NCBI GenBank assembly: GCA_007693535.1
Contig: REDK01000081.1
Coordinates: 1 to 38,664 of the forward strand
From: Chromatiaceae bacterium
GTDB lineage: Bacteria > Pseudomonadota > Gammaproteobacteria > Chromatiales > Chromatiaceae
DNA length: 38,664 bases
Reading direction: 5' to 3'
Positions 27,988 through 36,290 of this stretch are shown here, piece after piece. Position 1 is the stretch's first letter; each line of letters begins with the position of its first letter. The translations under genes were made by a program, and so were the position numbers. The notes beneath the pieces were generated by a model, which ran no database searches, was not told the origin of the DNA, and saw nothing but the letters and a program-made list of their open reading frames with translations.

Positions 27988-28494
27988 ATGAAGCGCTGGT
28001 ACGTTGTGCATACCAGGCCGCGCCAAGAGGTGGTGGCGGAAGAGAACCTCTTGCGCCAAGCGTTCGACGTCTATCTCCCGCGCCTTAAAGTGAGCCGCCG
28101 GCGCCGCGCCAAGTGGGTGGATGTGGTCGAATGCCTGTTTCCGCGCTACCTGTTTGCGCGTATCGACATCGCCGTCGAGTCCACTGCCTTGTTCCGCTCC
28201 ACCCGTGGTGTCAATAGCCTGGTGCGCTTCGGCGACCAACTGGTGCACCTCGAAGACGAGATCGTCGCGCAGATCAGGGCCCATGAGCATCCGCAGAGCG
28301 GTCTGCATCAAGCGGGCGGCGGGCGGTTTCAGCATGGTGATCGGGTGCGCGCCGTTCGCGGCCCTCTGACCGATATCGAAGGCATCTTTTTGGCCGAAAA
28401 GGGTGCGGATCGGGTCGTCATCCTGATGCACCTGCTCAACCGCGATACCTGTGTGACCCTGCCGTGCCATCACATCATCCCCATCAGCGCCTGA
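27988..28494 (+). CDS. rfaH: RfaH/NusG-family transcription elongation factor
   Basis: A 168-residue NusG paralogue. The N-terminal NGN domain starts MKRWYVVHTRPRQEVVAEENL and includes ECLFPRYLFARID, which contacts RNA polymerase. The C-terminal part (GRFQHGDRVRAVRGPLTDIEGIFLAEKG) is the KOW region. Short paralogues of this kind inside polysaccharide loci act as operon-specific antiterminators (RfaH, LoaP, UpxY classes). An exact ops element lies 2.9 kb downstream at 31437-31448, which supports the RfaH assignment. It is 90 bases after wzc and 21 before the decarboxylase gene, so it is part of the operon it may regulate. Confidence 0.85.
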   Translation: MKRWYVVHTRPRQEVVAEENLLRQAFDVYLPRLKVSRRRRAKWVDVVECLFPRYLFARIDIAVESTALFRSTRGVNSLVRFGDQLVHLEDEIVAQIRAHEHPQSGLHQAGGGRFQHGDRVRAVRGPLTDIEGIFLAEKGADRVVILMHLLNRDTCVTLPCHHIIPISA

Positions 28495-28515
28495 GATGAT
28501 CTGAGCACATCCATC

Positions 28516-29475
28516 ATGCGAGACCTGACCCGTAAGCGCGTGCTCGTCACCGGTGGCGCCGGCTTCCTCGGCGCCCATTTGTGTCAACGCCTGCTTCAGA
28601 GCGGACACGATGTCATCTGCGTCGACAACTTCTTCACCGGCGCCAAGGACAACATCGTCGAGCTGATGGACGATCACCACTTCGAACTGATGCGTCACGA
28701 TGTCACCTTTCCACTCTATGTCGAGGTGGACGAGATCTACAACCTGGCTTGTCCAGCCTCACCAATCCACTACCAGTTCGATCCGGTGCAGACTACCAAG
28801 ACCAGCGTGCACGGCGCCATCAATATGCTTGGCCTAGCCAAGCGGGTGAAGGCCAAGATCTTCCAGGCGTCGACCAGCGAGGTCTATGGTGATCCTCAGG
28901 TCCACCCGCAACGCGAAGACTACTGGGGACACGTCAACCCGATCGGCATGCGTTCCTGCTACGACGAAGGCAAGCGCTGCGCTGAGACCCTGTTCTTTGA
29001 CTACCGGCGACAACACGGCCTGCGGATCAAAGTCGCCCGCATCTTCAATACCTATGGCCCGAAGATGCATCCAAACGACGGGCGCGTCGTCTCCAACTTC
29101 ATCATGCAGGCGCTGCAGAACCAACCCATCACCATCTACGGCGACGGTTCACAGAGCCGTTCATTCTGCTACGTCGATGATCTCATCGATGGCTTCGTGC
29201 GCCTGATGGATAGCCCCGATGACATCAGCGGACCGATCAACCTAGGCAACCCCGGCGAATTCACCATCCGCGCGCTCGCCGAACGGGTCATCGACCTCAC
29301 CGGCTCGGCATCGCGCCTCGACTTCAAAGGCTTACCGCCCGACGACCCCAGCCAGCGCCAGCCCGACATCACCCGGGCACGCCAAGACCTTGGCTGGGAA
29401 CCGACCATCACGTTGGAAGACGGCCTGACCAGGACGATCCCCTACTTCGACGCACTGCTGCGCGCACGCGCCTAA
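28516..29475 (+). CDS. UDP-glucuronate decarboxylase (UDP-xylose synthase)
   Basis: A 319-residue extended SDR enzyme. The NAD-binding motif is [14 protein letters not shown]. The UXS-specific blocks are [23 protein letters not shown] and [17 protein letters not shown], followed by [19 protein letters not shown], where Y-x3-K (YDEGK) is catalytic. [21 protein letters not shown] is also conserved. It oxidises, decarboxylates and reduces UDP-glucuronate to UDP-xylose, giving a pentose donor for the polysaccharide. Length is normal. It follows the RfaH-like gene by 21 bases and precedes galE by 80, in one operon. Confidence 0.95.
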   Translation: MRDLTRKRVLVTGGAGFLGAHLCQRLLQSGHDVICVDNFFTGAKDNIVELMDDHHFELMRHDVTFPLYVEVDEIYNLACPASPIHYQFDPVQTTKTSVHGAINMLGLAKRVKAKIFQASTSEVYGDPQVHPQREDYWGHVNPIGMRSCYDEGKRCAETLFFDYRRQHGLRIKVARIFNTYGPKMHPNDGRVVSNFIMQALQNQPITIYGDGSQSRSFCYVDDLIDGFVRLMDSPDDISGPINLGNPGEFTIRALAERVIDLTGSASRLDFKGLPPDDPSQRQPDITRARQDLGWEPTITLEDGLTRTIPYFDALLRARA

Positions 29476-29555
29476 CTCCAGACCCATGGTCGAACCTGCA
29501 GCGCGCCTGGCCCGCGCCCGGTTTAACCGGTCGGTGCACCGCTCCACCACCGCCC

Positions 29556-30548
29556 ATGAACATTCTCGTCACTGGTGGCGCCGGCTACATCGGCAGCCAC
29601 ACCTGCAAGGCGCTGGCCCAAGCCGGCTACCGGCCCATCGCCTACGATAACCTCAGCTATGGTCACCGCTGGGCCGTCCGCTGGGGGCCGCTTGAAGACG
29701 GCGACATCAGTGATCGCGCCCACTTGGACGCGGTCATCGCCCAGTACCAGCCCGCCGCCGTCATGCACTTTGCCGCCTTCGCCTATGTCGGAGAATCCGT
29801 GCGAGATCCCGGCAAGTACTACCGCAACAACGTCGCCGGCTCCCTCACGCTGCTCGAGGCCATGCGGGACCACGGCATCCGCCAGTGCGTCTTCTCCAGC
29901 ACCTGCGCGACCTACGGCGTGCCGCAGCAGAGCCCGATCCCCGAAGACCATCCGCAGCGCCCCATCAATCCCTACGGTGCCTCCAAGCTCATGATCGAGC
30001 GTATCCTGCAAGACTTCGATGCCGCACACGGATTGCGCTCCATTGCACTGCGCTACTTCAACGCCGCCGGCGCTGACCCGGATGCTGAGATCGGCGAAAG
30101 CCACGATCCGGAGACGCACCTGATCCCGCTGGTCCTCGACGCCGCCGCCGGCCGGCGCCCCGCCATCACCATCTACGGCGACGACTACGACACCCCGGAT
30201 GGCACCTGCATCCGCGACTACATCCACGTCACCGATCTGGCCCAAGCCCACGTGCTCGCCCTACAGACCCTGCTCCGAGGTGCCGGCAGCACCGCCTACA
30301 ACCTCGGCAACGGCCACGGCTACTCAGTGCGCGAAGTCATCGACCGGGCAGCACAGATCACCGCCCGGCCCATCCCGCGCGAGCGCAGCGCACGCCGTCC
30401 CGGCGACCCACCAACGCTGGTCGGCGATGCCCAACGTATCCGCCGCGAACTCGGCTGGCAGCCCCGATATGCCGACCTCGACAGCATCCTCAGCACCGCC
30501 TGGCAATGGCATCAACGCCGGCTGCGCTCAAGCGTTGGCGTCGAGTGA
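29556..30548 (+). CDS. galE: UDP-glucose 4-epimerase
   Basis: A 330-residue SDR epimerase that interconverts UDP-glucose and UDP-galactose (or the N-acetyl forms, or UDP-xylose/arabinose). The NAD motif is ILVTGGAGYIGSHT, the catalytic site is SSTCATYG plus YGASK (Tyr-x3-Lys), and RSIALRYFNAAGADPDAEIGE is the usual GalE block. DTPDGTCIRDYIHVTDLAQAH is also diagnostic. Because the previous gene makes UDP-xylose, this may be a UDP-xylose 4-epimerase in practice; sequence alone does not decide. It is the last intact gene of the operon before the repeat-rich zone. Confidence 0.93.
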   Translation: MNILVTGGAGYIGSHTCKALAQAGYRPIAYDNLSYGHRWAVRWGPLEDGDISDRAHLDAVIAQYQPAAVMHFAAFAYVGESVRDPGKYYRNNVAGSLTLLEAMRDHGIRQCVFSSTCATYGVPQQSPIPEDHPQRPINPYGASKLMIERILQDFDAAHGLRSIALRYFNAAGADPDAEIGESHDPETHLIPLVLDAAAGRRPAITIYGDDYDTPDGTCIRDYIHVTDLAQAHVLALQTLLRGAGSTAYNLGNGHGYSVREVIDRAAQITARPIPRERSARRPGDPPTLVGDAQRIRRELGWQPRYADLDSILSTAWQWHQRRLRSSVGVE

Positions 30549-30630
30549 TGCTAGGCCTCTGCTGGAGCTTCAATTCGGCTCTCTCAGCAACAGCCGGCGC
30601 GCAACCTGCGGTCGCCCACCCGACGCGCCT

Positions 30631-30746
30631 CGTCCGCGGCTCAAGCCACGGACTCCAAGCACCGGGGGCCCCAGGAGTGCGGAGCTTCAGCGCCGTGCGT
30701 CCCCGCCCGGCCGCGCACCACGCCCGCGGCGGTACCACGGACTGCT
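30631..30746. repeat. REP-like two-hairpin repeat, copy 1
   Basis: First of four related copies. Core blocks are CCACGGACTCCAAGCACCGG, then GGAGTGCGGAGCTTCAG and CGCCGTGCGTC. The central GCGGAGC-TTCA-GCGCCGT can fold as a hairpin. It follows galE and precedes the DUF29 gene. Just upstream (30597-30620) is a degenerate arm of the inverted-repeat element seen at 38303. Confidence 0.85.
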
Positions 30747-30808
30747 AATCTCGGAGATTGGGAGCGAGGACAACGAGCGCAATGTGCCGACACGACGAGG
30801 ATTGCTGA

Positions 30809-31252
30809 ATGACACTCGCCAATCTCTACGAGCATGACATCCATGCGTGGACACAACAGACCGCGGAACTGCTCAGGCAGCGCCGATTCCAGGATCTGGA
30901 TATCAAGCACCTGGTCGAGGAGCTGGAAACCATGGGGCGTCGCGATCGGCAGGAGTTGATCAGTCGGCTGAAGATCCTGCTTGCCCATCTGCTCAAATGG
31001 CAATATCAGCCCGCTCATCGCTCAAGTTCCTGGCGTGGCTCGATCCTTGAGCAGCGGCTGCGCATCAGGGACCTGCTGGCGGACTCCCCTAGCCTCAAAC
31101 CCCTATTGGCAGAGGCTGTCGCCGCTGCCTATGGTGATGGCGCGAAGCTGGCGAGCAAGGAAACCGGTTTGCCAATGGCGCAGTTTCCAGAGGCCATGCC
31201 TTATGCACAGGAGCCGTTGCTCGATGATGATTGGCTGCCTGAGGACGTTTGA
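30809..31252 (+). CDS. DUF29 family protein
   Basis: A 147-residue DUF29 protein. The pattern LYEHDIHAWTQQTAELLRQRRFQDLDIKHLVEELETMGRRDRQEL is characteristic, followed by KILLAHLLKWQYQP and RSSSWRGSILEQRLRI, then PYAQEPLLDDDWLPED at the end. Function unknown; these small alpha-helical proteins occur in many copies in cyanobacteria and purple bacteria. GAGG precedes the ATG at suitable distance. It lies between two repeat elements and looks unrelated to the polysaccharide genes. Confidence 0.92.
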   Translation: MTLANLYEHDIHAWTQQTAELLRQRRFQDLDIKHLVEELETMGRRDRQELISRLKILLAHLLKWQYQPAHRSSSWRGSILEQRLRIRDLLADSPSLKPLLAEAVAAAYGDGAKLASKETGLPMAQFPEAMPYAQEPLLDDDWLPEDV

Positions 31253-31436
31253 TCATGCCCCTGGAGCCCATCGCCACAACGATCCCGGCCACTCTCATCG
31301 AAGCCGCCACCACCCCAGACCGCTGCTGCTGGTCGCTCGACCCCCAACCCGGCCGCGTGCTAGCATCGCCGCCGTTCAAAAACTGAACGACCGCGCCCCC
31401 AACGTCCCCCTCGCCATACTGTGCCCGACACGGTAG

Positions 31437-31448
31437 GGCGGTAGCGTG
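31437..31448 (+). promoter_or_regulatory. ops element (RfaH recruitment site)
   Basis: GGCGGTAGCGTG is identical to the canonical 12-nt E. coli ops sequence that pauses RNA polymerase and recruits RfaH. It is preceded by AGG, close to the GGGGCGGTAGCGTG end of JUMPstart. A NusG/RfaH paralogue is encoded 2.9 kb upstream. Downstream lie remnants of EPS regulator and exporter genes, then an intact ABC exporter. Confidence 0.8.
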
Positions 31449-31477
31449 CCCGCTGGCCCCCCTATGTCAGGCTAGTA

Positions 31478-31502
31478 GGATCTGTGCGCGCAGCGTGCGC
31501 AC
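31478..31502. repeat. Partial copy of the GTGCGCGCAGCGTGCGCACC repeat
   Basis: CTGTGCGCGCAGCGTGCGCA followed by CCGGA is one arm of the element that is complete at 38303-38385. A similar single arm is at 33376-33406. Confidence 0.75.
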
Positions 31503-31524
31503 CGGACCTGAGACCCGCGCCAAT

Positions 31525-31660
31525 TTGACCGATTTGACCGACGAGGCCCACTTCCGCATCCTGGGCCTCCTCGCCGAGCGCCCCGACGCCAGCCAGCGCC
31601 AGCTTGCCGAATACGACGCCCTAGAGCGGGAAATCGCCCAACTGCGGGCCGAGGTCCATG
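31525..31660 (+). pseudogene. Internally deleted EPS-type MarR regulator remnant
   Basis: The frame from a TTG at 31525 reads LTDEAHFRILGLLAERPDASQRQLAEYDALEREIAQLRAEV when its two halves are joined. The first half matches the N-terminal helix and start of the winged helix of MarR-type EPS-associated regulators; AEYDALEREIAQLRAEV matches their C-terminal helix. The DNA-recognition helix and wing are missing, apparently by an in-frame deletion. It is just downstream of the ops site. Assignment is from recalled family pattern, so moderate. Confidence 0.5.
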
Positions 31661-31767
31661 CGAACGCCGCCGCGCCCGAGCACTGGAGCCCCGGCGGACC
31701 CGCAGTTTCACCCACGTACCGAACGCCATGGCAGCTCCCATCCCGCGCGCTCAGGCGCTGCACCAAG

Positions 31768-31875
31768 CCCGCGGCTGCGCCACGGACTCCAAGCACCGGC
31801 GGCCCCTGGAGTCCGGAGCTTCAGCTCCGTGCGTCTGCGCCCGGCCGCGCATCACGCCCGCGGCAACGCCACCGC
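31768..31875. repeat. REP-like two-hairpin repeat, copy 2
   Basis: CCACGGACTCCAAGCACCGG leads into a second half with TGGAGTCCGGAGCTTCAG and CTCCGTGCGTC. CGGACTCCA pairs with TGGAGTCCG, and CGGAGC-TTCA-GCTCCG forms a second hairpin. It is inserted between the MarR remnant and exporter remnant. Confidence 0.87.
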
Positions 31876-31884
31876 TGCTGCGGT

Positions 31885-31912
31885 GCGCCCGCTGCGCGCG
31901 CGCAGCGGGCGC
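31885..31912. repeat. 28-bp perfect palindrome
   Basis: GCGCCCGCTGCGC, two bases, then its exact inverse GCGCAGCGGGCGC. It abuts REP copy 2 and has the GCTGCGCGCGC core of the GTGCGC repeat family. Confidence 0.9.
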
Positions 31913-31914
31913 GA

Positions 31915-32520
31915 CTTCGCCAACGTCCTCACCGCCACCTCCAATACTTTCGCCGGCAACGCCGGCATCTTCGACAAGGTCTACTTCCCGCGCCTGGCAG
32001 TGCCCATCGCTGACCGCATCTCCAAGCTCATCGCCTTCGCCATCCAACTCGTCTTCTTCCTCGCCTTCATCGCCCTCGCCTTCATCGCCTGGTTTGCCTG
32101 GCGTGGCACCGCGCTCAACCCCATCGCCGCCATCGTCATCCACATCGAGCACCTCAGCACGTACGACTGCCGCGGCCTGAGCGGCGGCGGCACCCTGCGC
32201 GAAGACCTCAACCGCTGGTGGGCGAAGGCGCGCCGCCGGCCCGACCCCCTGCTCAAGATCGGCGAGACCGACCACGGCAACCGCCAGGGCGGTCAGATTT
32301 GGGCGCGGCGCGACAGCAAACTGGAGGTCAGAGAGGGCGATGCCCATCTTGGAGTCTGGGGCCTCATCGGCCGCAACGGCGCCGGCAAGCGCACCCTACT
32401 CAAAGTCCTCTCGCGCATCACCGCGCCCACTGAGGGCCGCATTCGGATCAAGGGCCGCGTCGGCGGGCTGCTCGAGGTCGGCGCCGCCCTCCACTCAAAG
32501 CCGCCGGCTCGGAGGTCGTT
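31915..32520 (+). pseudogene. Fused remnants of polysaccharide ABC exporter (permease tail + ATPase start)
   Basis: One open frame joins two gene pieces. The first (about 31915-32125, NTFAGNAGIFDKVYFPRLAVP and two hydrophobic segments) matches ABC-2 permeases of the Wzm/TagG/KpsM type. The second (about 32126-32520) matches the N-terminal half of the Wzt ATPase: VREGD, then GLIGRNGAGKRTLLKVLSRI and GGLLEVGA. The Walker A motif has GKR instead of GKS. Permease start and ATPase C-terminal half (signature and Walker B) are missing. The frame runs on into unrelated sequence. This was an O-antigen/capsule exporter pair and is no longer functional. Confidence 0.75.
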
Positions 32521-32701
32521 CTGTCACGACGTAACCTGGGCCATGCAGCTTCACAGCCCGCGCGGATCGGCCGTTAGCAACGTTCGTGTTCAAGCGGGGT
32601 TCAACCCTGCCGATGAACGACTCAGCGACTCTGAATGATGGATCAACTGGCGCATCCTCCGCCAGCCACGAGCTGCGAGGCCGGTCGGCACCAAGAGCGA
32701 T

Positions 32702-32983
32702 TTGCTGCGTCTGCTGAGCCAGAACGAACGGCGGTTACGCGGCTATGGCATACAAAGGCCGGGATTTTTCGGCTCCTTCCAGCGTGACCAGCCCACCTCC
32801 GATAGCGATGTGGATCTCGACGTCGAGTTTGCGCCGGGACAAGCGACCTTCGACCACCTGATGGAACTGGGTGAGTTCTGCGAAATCATGCTTGGGCGGC
32901 GCGTCGAGATTGTCACATCCAATAGCCTCGGCCCGCACCTGGGTGCCAGCATCCTCCGGGATTTCGAGTATGTCCTTCGATGA
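32702..32983 (+). CDS. MntA-type minimal nucleotidyltransferase antitoxin
   Basis: A 93-residue MNT-domain protein. GFFGSFQRDQPTSDSDVDLDVEF carries the GSF signature and the catalytic D-x-D pair; MELGEFCEIMLGRRVEIVTSN follows, and the end RDFEYVLR is normal. MntA enzymes neutralise the HepT toxin by adding AMP to its tyrosine. No good ATG exists: the conserved frame extends upstream as VGTKSDLLRLL, and TTG at 32702 is the first start-like codon, so the true start may be lost. It overlaps the hepT start by 14 bases. Confidence 0.75.
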   Translation: MLRLLSQNERRLRGYGIQRPGFFGSFQRDQPTSDSDVDLDVEFAPGQATFDHLMELGEFCEIMLGRRVEIVTSNSLGPHLGASILRDFEYVLR

Positions 32984-33409
32984 GCTTGCCTATCTCAAGC
33001 ATATGCTGGACGAGGCCCGCTATCTCGAAGGTAAGGCGACTAACCTCGCTGCGCGCGATTTCCTCACCGATCCAACCCTGCAGAGGGCCTTTGTGCGCAG
33101 CTTAGAAATCATTGGCGAAGCGACAAAACACGTCCCCAATCCTTGCGCACCCGTTATCCCACGGTCTCCTTGCGTGCAATGGCAGGGATGCGAGATCGCG
33201 TCATGCATGACTACATGGGCATCGATTACGAGATCGTCTGGGACGCGATCGAGCAGAAGATTCCCGAATTGCGACGGCACCTCGAACTGATCCTCGACAC
33301 AGAGGCAAAACGCAAGCCTGCCGGCACCTCGTGCAGCTCTTCGGTCACACACCCGACGTTGGCGATGGCCCGGTTAGGGTGTGTGCGCAAAGCGTGCGCA
33401 CTGGACTAA
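32970..33409 (+). pseudogene. HepT-type HEPN toxin with single-base frameshift
   Basis: The first part (32970 to about 33140) reads MSFDELAYLKHMLDEARYLEG through FVRSLEIIGEATKHVP, a normal HepT N-terminus. After CCCCAAT the match moves to the +1 frame: LRTRYPTVSLRAMAGMRDRVMHDYMGIDYEIVWD. This includes the R-x4-H-x-Y RNase motif (RDRVMHDY). Restoring one base near 33140 joins the halves, so the toxin is inactivated by a one-base deletion (or a sequencing error). Homology ends near 33310; the frame continues into a GTGCGC repeat. Confidence 0.8.
33376..33406. repeat. Single arm of GTGTGCGC...GTGCGCAC repeat
   Basis: AGGGTGTGTGCGCAAAGCGT followed by GCGCACTGGAC, related to 31478-31502 and to the arms at 38303-38385. 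It overlaps the end of the broken toxin frame. Confidence 0.7.
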
Positions 33410-33411
33410 GA

Positions 33412-33659
33412 TGCATCAATGCCGCCACTAGTGCGCTTCCGCGGGGGCTCTTGGCGACCAGATGACAGTGTTTGTCCAACATCACCCATTGTTCCAGTCG
33501 CCATGGTGCCGCAGCGCAGGCCGCATGCGACAATGTGATCAGTCGCTCCTTCAGCTCCGTGTCCAACAGTCGACGGCGGTTATGGATGGCGGCGGTAATG
33601 AAACAGTGCTGGTCGTCCAGCAGCAGGTGGGCAGGTCAATGGGCAGCGCGCTTGAACAT
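33412..33659 (-). pseudogene. N-terminal remnant of REP-associated tyrosine transposase (Y1, IS200-like)
   Basis: The minus strand reads PAHLLLDDQHCFITAAIHNR then LLDTELKERLITL and WRLEQWVMLDKHCHLVAKSPRGSAL. This is the start of a RAYT/Y1 transposase including the HUH motif (here HCH). An in-frame TGA at 33636-33638 lies just before PAHLLL, and the catalytic Tyr part is missing. Such transposases mobilise REP-like palindromes, several of which surround it. Confidence 0.75.
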
Positions 33660-33698
33660 GCGTCTGGAATTTGGTGGATGGCCACTGCGTGCTGGTCA

Positions 33699-33813
33699 CG
33701 TCCGCGGCTCAAGCCTCGGACTCCAAGCGCCAACGGCCCTGGAGTGCGGAGCTTCAGCGCCGTGCGTCCCCGCGCTCACCGCGTATCGCGTCCGCGGCTT
33801 TGCCACGGACTCC
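33699..33813. repeat. REP-like two-hairpin repeat, copy 3
   Basis: CCTCGGACTCCAAGCGCC followed by TGGAGTGCGGAGCTTCAG and CGCCGTGCGTCC, closest to copy 1. A second partial start (GCCACGGACTCCAGGC) follows at about 33801-33816. Confidence 0.85.
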
Positions 33814-33944
33814 AGGCCCGCGGCTGCGCCCAGCGCAGCGCAACAGTGCCTAATCCGCAACCTAACCGAGGTCACGCAGCGGCACGAGAGCAGCCGCCGC
33901 CAAACGCTCGGCGTCACCCCCGCTGATCACTGCCGACTGCTTTT

Positions 33945-35744
33945 ATGGCCAATCCTATTCGCGACATCCCCCATTATCTGAAGCTGTTTCAGATCTATCT
34001 CGGCAGGCGGATCTACATCCTGTTTGCGCTGGCGCTAGCCAGTTCGTTGGCCGAGGGCCTCGGCATCGTCATGCTGCTGCCGTTACTGCAAAGCCTCGAT
34101 GGCATCGGCGGCGACGCCGTCGGCGGGTTTGCCAAGACCCTCAATGGGTTCATCGCGGCACTCGGTCTCGGTGAGTCCACCGTCGCCATCCTGTTGATCA
34201 TCTGCGCCTTCTTCCTGCTCAAGGGGCTGCTGCTGTTCTTGGCCGGGGTCTACCGCGCTCACCTCAATACCCAGCTTCAGGTGCAGCTCAAAGGCCGGCT
34301 GTTCAATCACTACAGCCGTATGCGTTACCAATACTACGCATCGCGCGACACCGGTCACTTCATCAACGTCCTCAATGCCCAGGTGGCGCAATTCCTAGGT
34401 GCGTTCGGATCGCTCGTGCAGCTCGGCGCCACCGTCATCATGACGGCGACCTATCTCGTGCTCGCCTTTGTCGTCGCCTGGCGCTTCGGGCTCATCGCGC
34501 TCGTGCTCGGCGTGCTGCTGCTGCTGCTCTTCCAGCGCCTCAACCGCTTCGTCCGCGAACTCTCCCGAGCCAACTCCAGAGAGGCCGGCCTGCTCACCAA
34601 GCTCCTGGTGCAAACGCTGCAGGCGTTCAAGTACCTCACGGCGACCGGCCAATTCGATCACCTGCGCCACGAGTCGATGGGTTCTATTCAACGCCTGGCC
34701 CACAATAACTTCAAGCTGGGCGTCGCTCGCAGCTTCACCAGCTCGATTCTCGAGCCGATCGCCGTGGTGAGTGTCGTCCTGATCGTGATCATCAAACTCA
34801 GCGTGCTGCAACAGCCCATTGCACCCATCCTGGTGTCCATTCTGCTCTTTAAGCGCGGACTGAATGCCGTGCTGGGCATCCAATCCGGCCTGCAAACACT
34901 GTTCGGCCAAGTCGGCAGCGTCGAGATGGTGCGCGATGAGTTCAACCAGCAGCGCCAGCACCGCGAGGCCGACGGCACCCAGCCGGTGCCGCCGTTCGCC
35001 CGCGCCATCGAGCTGCGTGACGTCCATTTCGCCTACAACCCGGCGCTGGGCAACGTCATCAAGGGCGTCTCCTTGACCATCCCCAGCCGCACCTCCGTCG
35101 CCTTGGTCGGGGAATCCGGCGCCGGCAAGTCCACGCTGGTGGACCTACTCACCCTCATGCTCAAGCCAGACCGCGGCCAGGTCCTCATCGACGGCATCCC
35201 CGGCGACCAGATCCAGCTCGCCAGTTGGCGCTGCCAGCTCGGCTACGTCTCGCAAGAGACCGTCGTCTTCGACGACAGCATCGCCAACAACATCTGCCTC
35301 TGGCAGGGCGATCCCCGCCAGGATCAACACCTGATGCAGCGCGTCCGCGAGGCCGCTCGCCAGGCCTACATCGACCAATTCATCGAAACCCTGCCGGAGG
35401 GCTACCACACCCTGGTCGGCGACCGCGGCATCCGCCTCTCCGGCGGCCAGCGCCAGCGCCTGTTCATCGCCAGAGAGCTATTCCGCAAGCCCAACCTGCT
35501 GATCCTGGACGAGGCCACCAGCGCGCTGGACACCGAATCCGAGCGCTTCATCCAGCGCAGCATCGACGCCCTCAAGGGCGAGACCACCGTCGTCATCATC
35601 GCCCACCGGCTCTCGACCATCCGCAATGTGGATCGAGTATATGTGTTCGACCAGGGGCGGCTGGTCGAGGAGGGGGCCTACGAAGAGCTGCGTGATGCTC
35701 ACCAATCGCGCTTCGGCAAGTTGGTGGCGATGCAGGCACTATGA
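33945..35744 (+). CDS. ABC exporter, fused permease and ATPase (MsbA/ABCB type)
   Basis: A 599-residue half-transporter. The N-terminal 330 residues hold six hydrophobic segments of a type I exporter membrane domain. The ATPase begins IELRDVHFAYNPALGNVIKGV, with Walker A GESGAGKSTLVD (about 388-399), signature LSGGQRQRLFIAREL, Walker B LLILDEATSALD and the H-loop IIAHRLSTI. All key residues are present. There is no N-terminal peptidase domain, so it is not a bacteriocin-processing transporter. It could flip lipid-linked oligosaccharide, or, being the only intact exporter here, carry the predicted peptide, but it lies 18 kb from that gene. Its upstream flank is repeat DNA. Confidence 0.92.
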   Translation: MANPIRDIPHYLKLFQIYLGRRIYILFALALASSLAEGLGIVMLLPLLQSLDGIGGDAVGGFAKTLNGFIAALGLGESTVAILLIICAFFLLKGLLLFLAGVYRAHLNTQLQVQLKGRLFNHYSRMRYQYYASRDTGHFINVLNAQVAQFLGAFGSLVQLGATVIMTATYLVLAFVVAWRFGLIALVLGVLLLLLFQRLNRFVRELSRANSREAGLLTKLLVQTLQAFKYLTATGQFDHLRHESMGSIQRLAHNNFKLGVARSFTSSILEPIAVVSVVLIVIIKLSVLQQPIAPILVSILLFKRGLNAVLGIQSGLQTLFGQVGSVEMVRDEFNQQRQHREADGTQPVPPFARAIELRDVHFAYNPALGNVIKGVSLTIPSRTSVALVGESGAGKSTLVDLLTLMLKPDRGQVLIDGIPGDQIQLASWRCQLGYVSQETVVFDDSIANNICLWQGDPRQDQHLMQRVREAARQAYIDQFIETLPEGYHTLVGDRGIRLSGGQRQRLFIARELFRKPNLLILDEATSALDTESERFIQRSIDALKGETTVVIIAHRLSTIRNVDRVYVFDQGRLVEEGAYEELRDAHQSRFGKLVAMQAL

Positions 35745-35862
35745 CCAACGCGGCAAGCATGCGGGGCGGTCCAACGGCAGTCGGACCAACCAGGGACAGA
35801 CCACGTTTTACCCGCTAGGAGTCCCAGGCTTCCCGCCGCGGACGGGGAAACGGGGACGGGGC

Positions 35863-36190
35863 AACGGTGACAGATTTATTTTTACTTCGCGCGGAGGGAA
35901 GCGCGGACTGGAAGCTGGAAAAAAATGAAACTGTCACCGTTTCCGGCGAATGCTGGATCGATCTGGATCCGAATGACCTCGATCTTGGCAAGAACGAGAC
36001 CGAACGCCGCGCCCGCTACCGCGCGTTCGTCGAGCAGTGCGTGCCGGAAGAGGAACTCGGGCTGCTGCGCGAGGCGCTTCAACGGGGCCAACTGACCGGC
36101 AACCGCCGCTTCGTGGACGAAGTGCAGCGGGTGCTGGGGCGCAGGATCGAGCCGCGTCCACCTGAGCGGCCGGCGGTGGCGACGGTCTCG
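35863..36190 (+). pseudogene. C-terminal remnant of REP-associated tyrosine transposase with flanking inverted repeat
   Basis: The frame reads LDLGKNETERRARYRAFVEQ then LREALQRGQLTGNRRFVDEVQRVLGRR, the C-terminal end of REP-associated tyrosine transposases. The catalytic HUH and Tyr parts are absent. At its start, ACGGTGACAGATTTATTTTT (35864 on) faces ATGAAACTGTCACCGT about 60 bases later, forming an inverted repeat; GGAAACGGGGACAG at 36967-36980 and the AAATCTGTCCCC copy near 36215 are related. It lies between the ABC gene and a toxin-antitoxin pair. Confidence 0.65.
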
Positions 36191-36290
36191 GACGTGGCTC
36201 GGGAGGGAGGAAAACAAATCTGTCCCCTTTGTCGGGGCCGGATGGATGTGCTACAAGTTTCGGGAACGAAGCACACACGAGGGATATTGG

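Noticed and set aside
31255-31386. 43-codon ORF after the DUF29 gene
   Set aside because: No motif, no clear ribosome site and repeat-rich surroundings; not supported as a gene.
33945-35744. Dedicated lasso-peptide exporter
   Set aside because: It is intact and of suitable type, but 18 kb from the precursor and beside polysaccharide remnants; sequence gives no link to the peptide.
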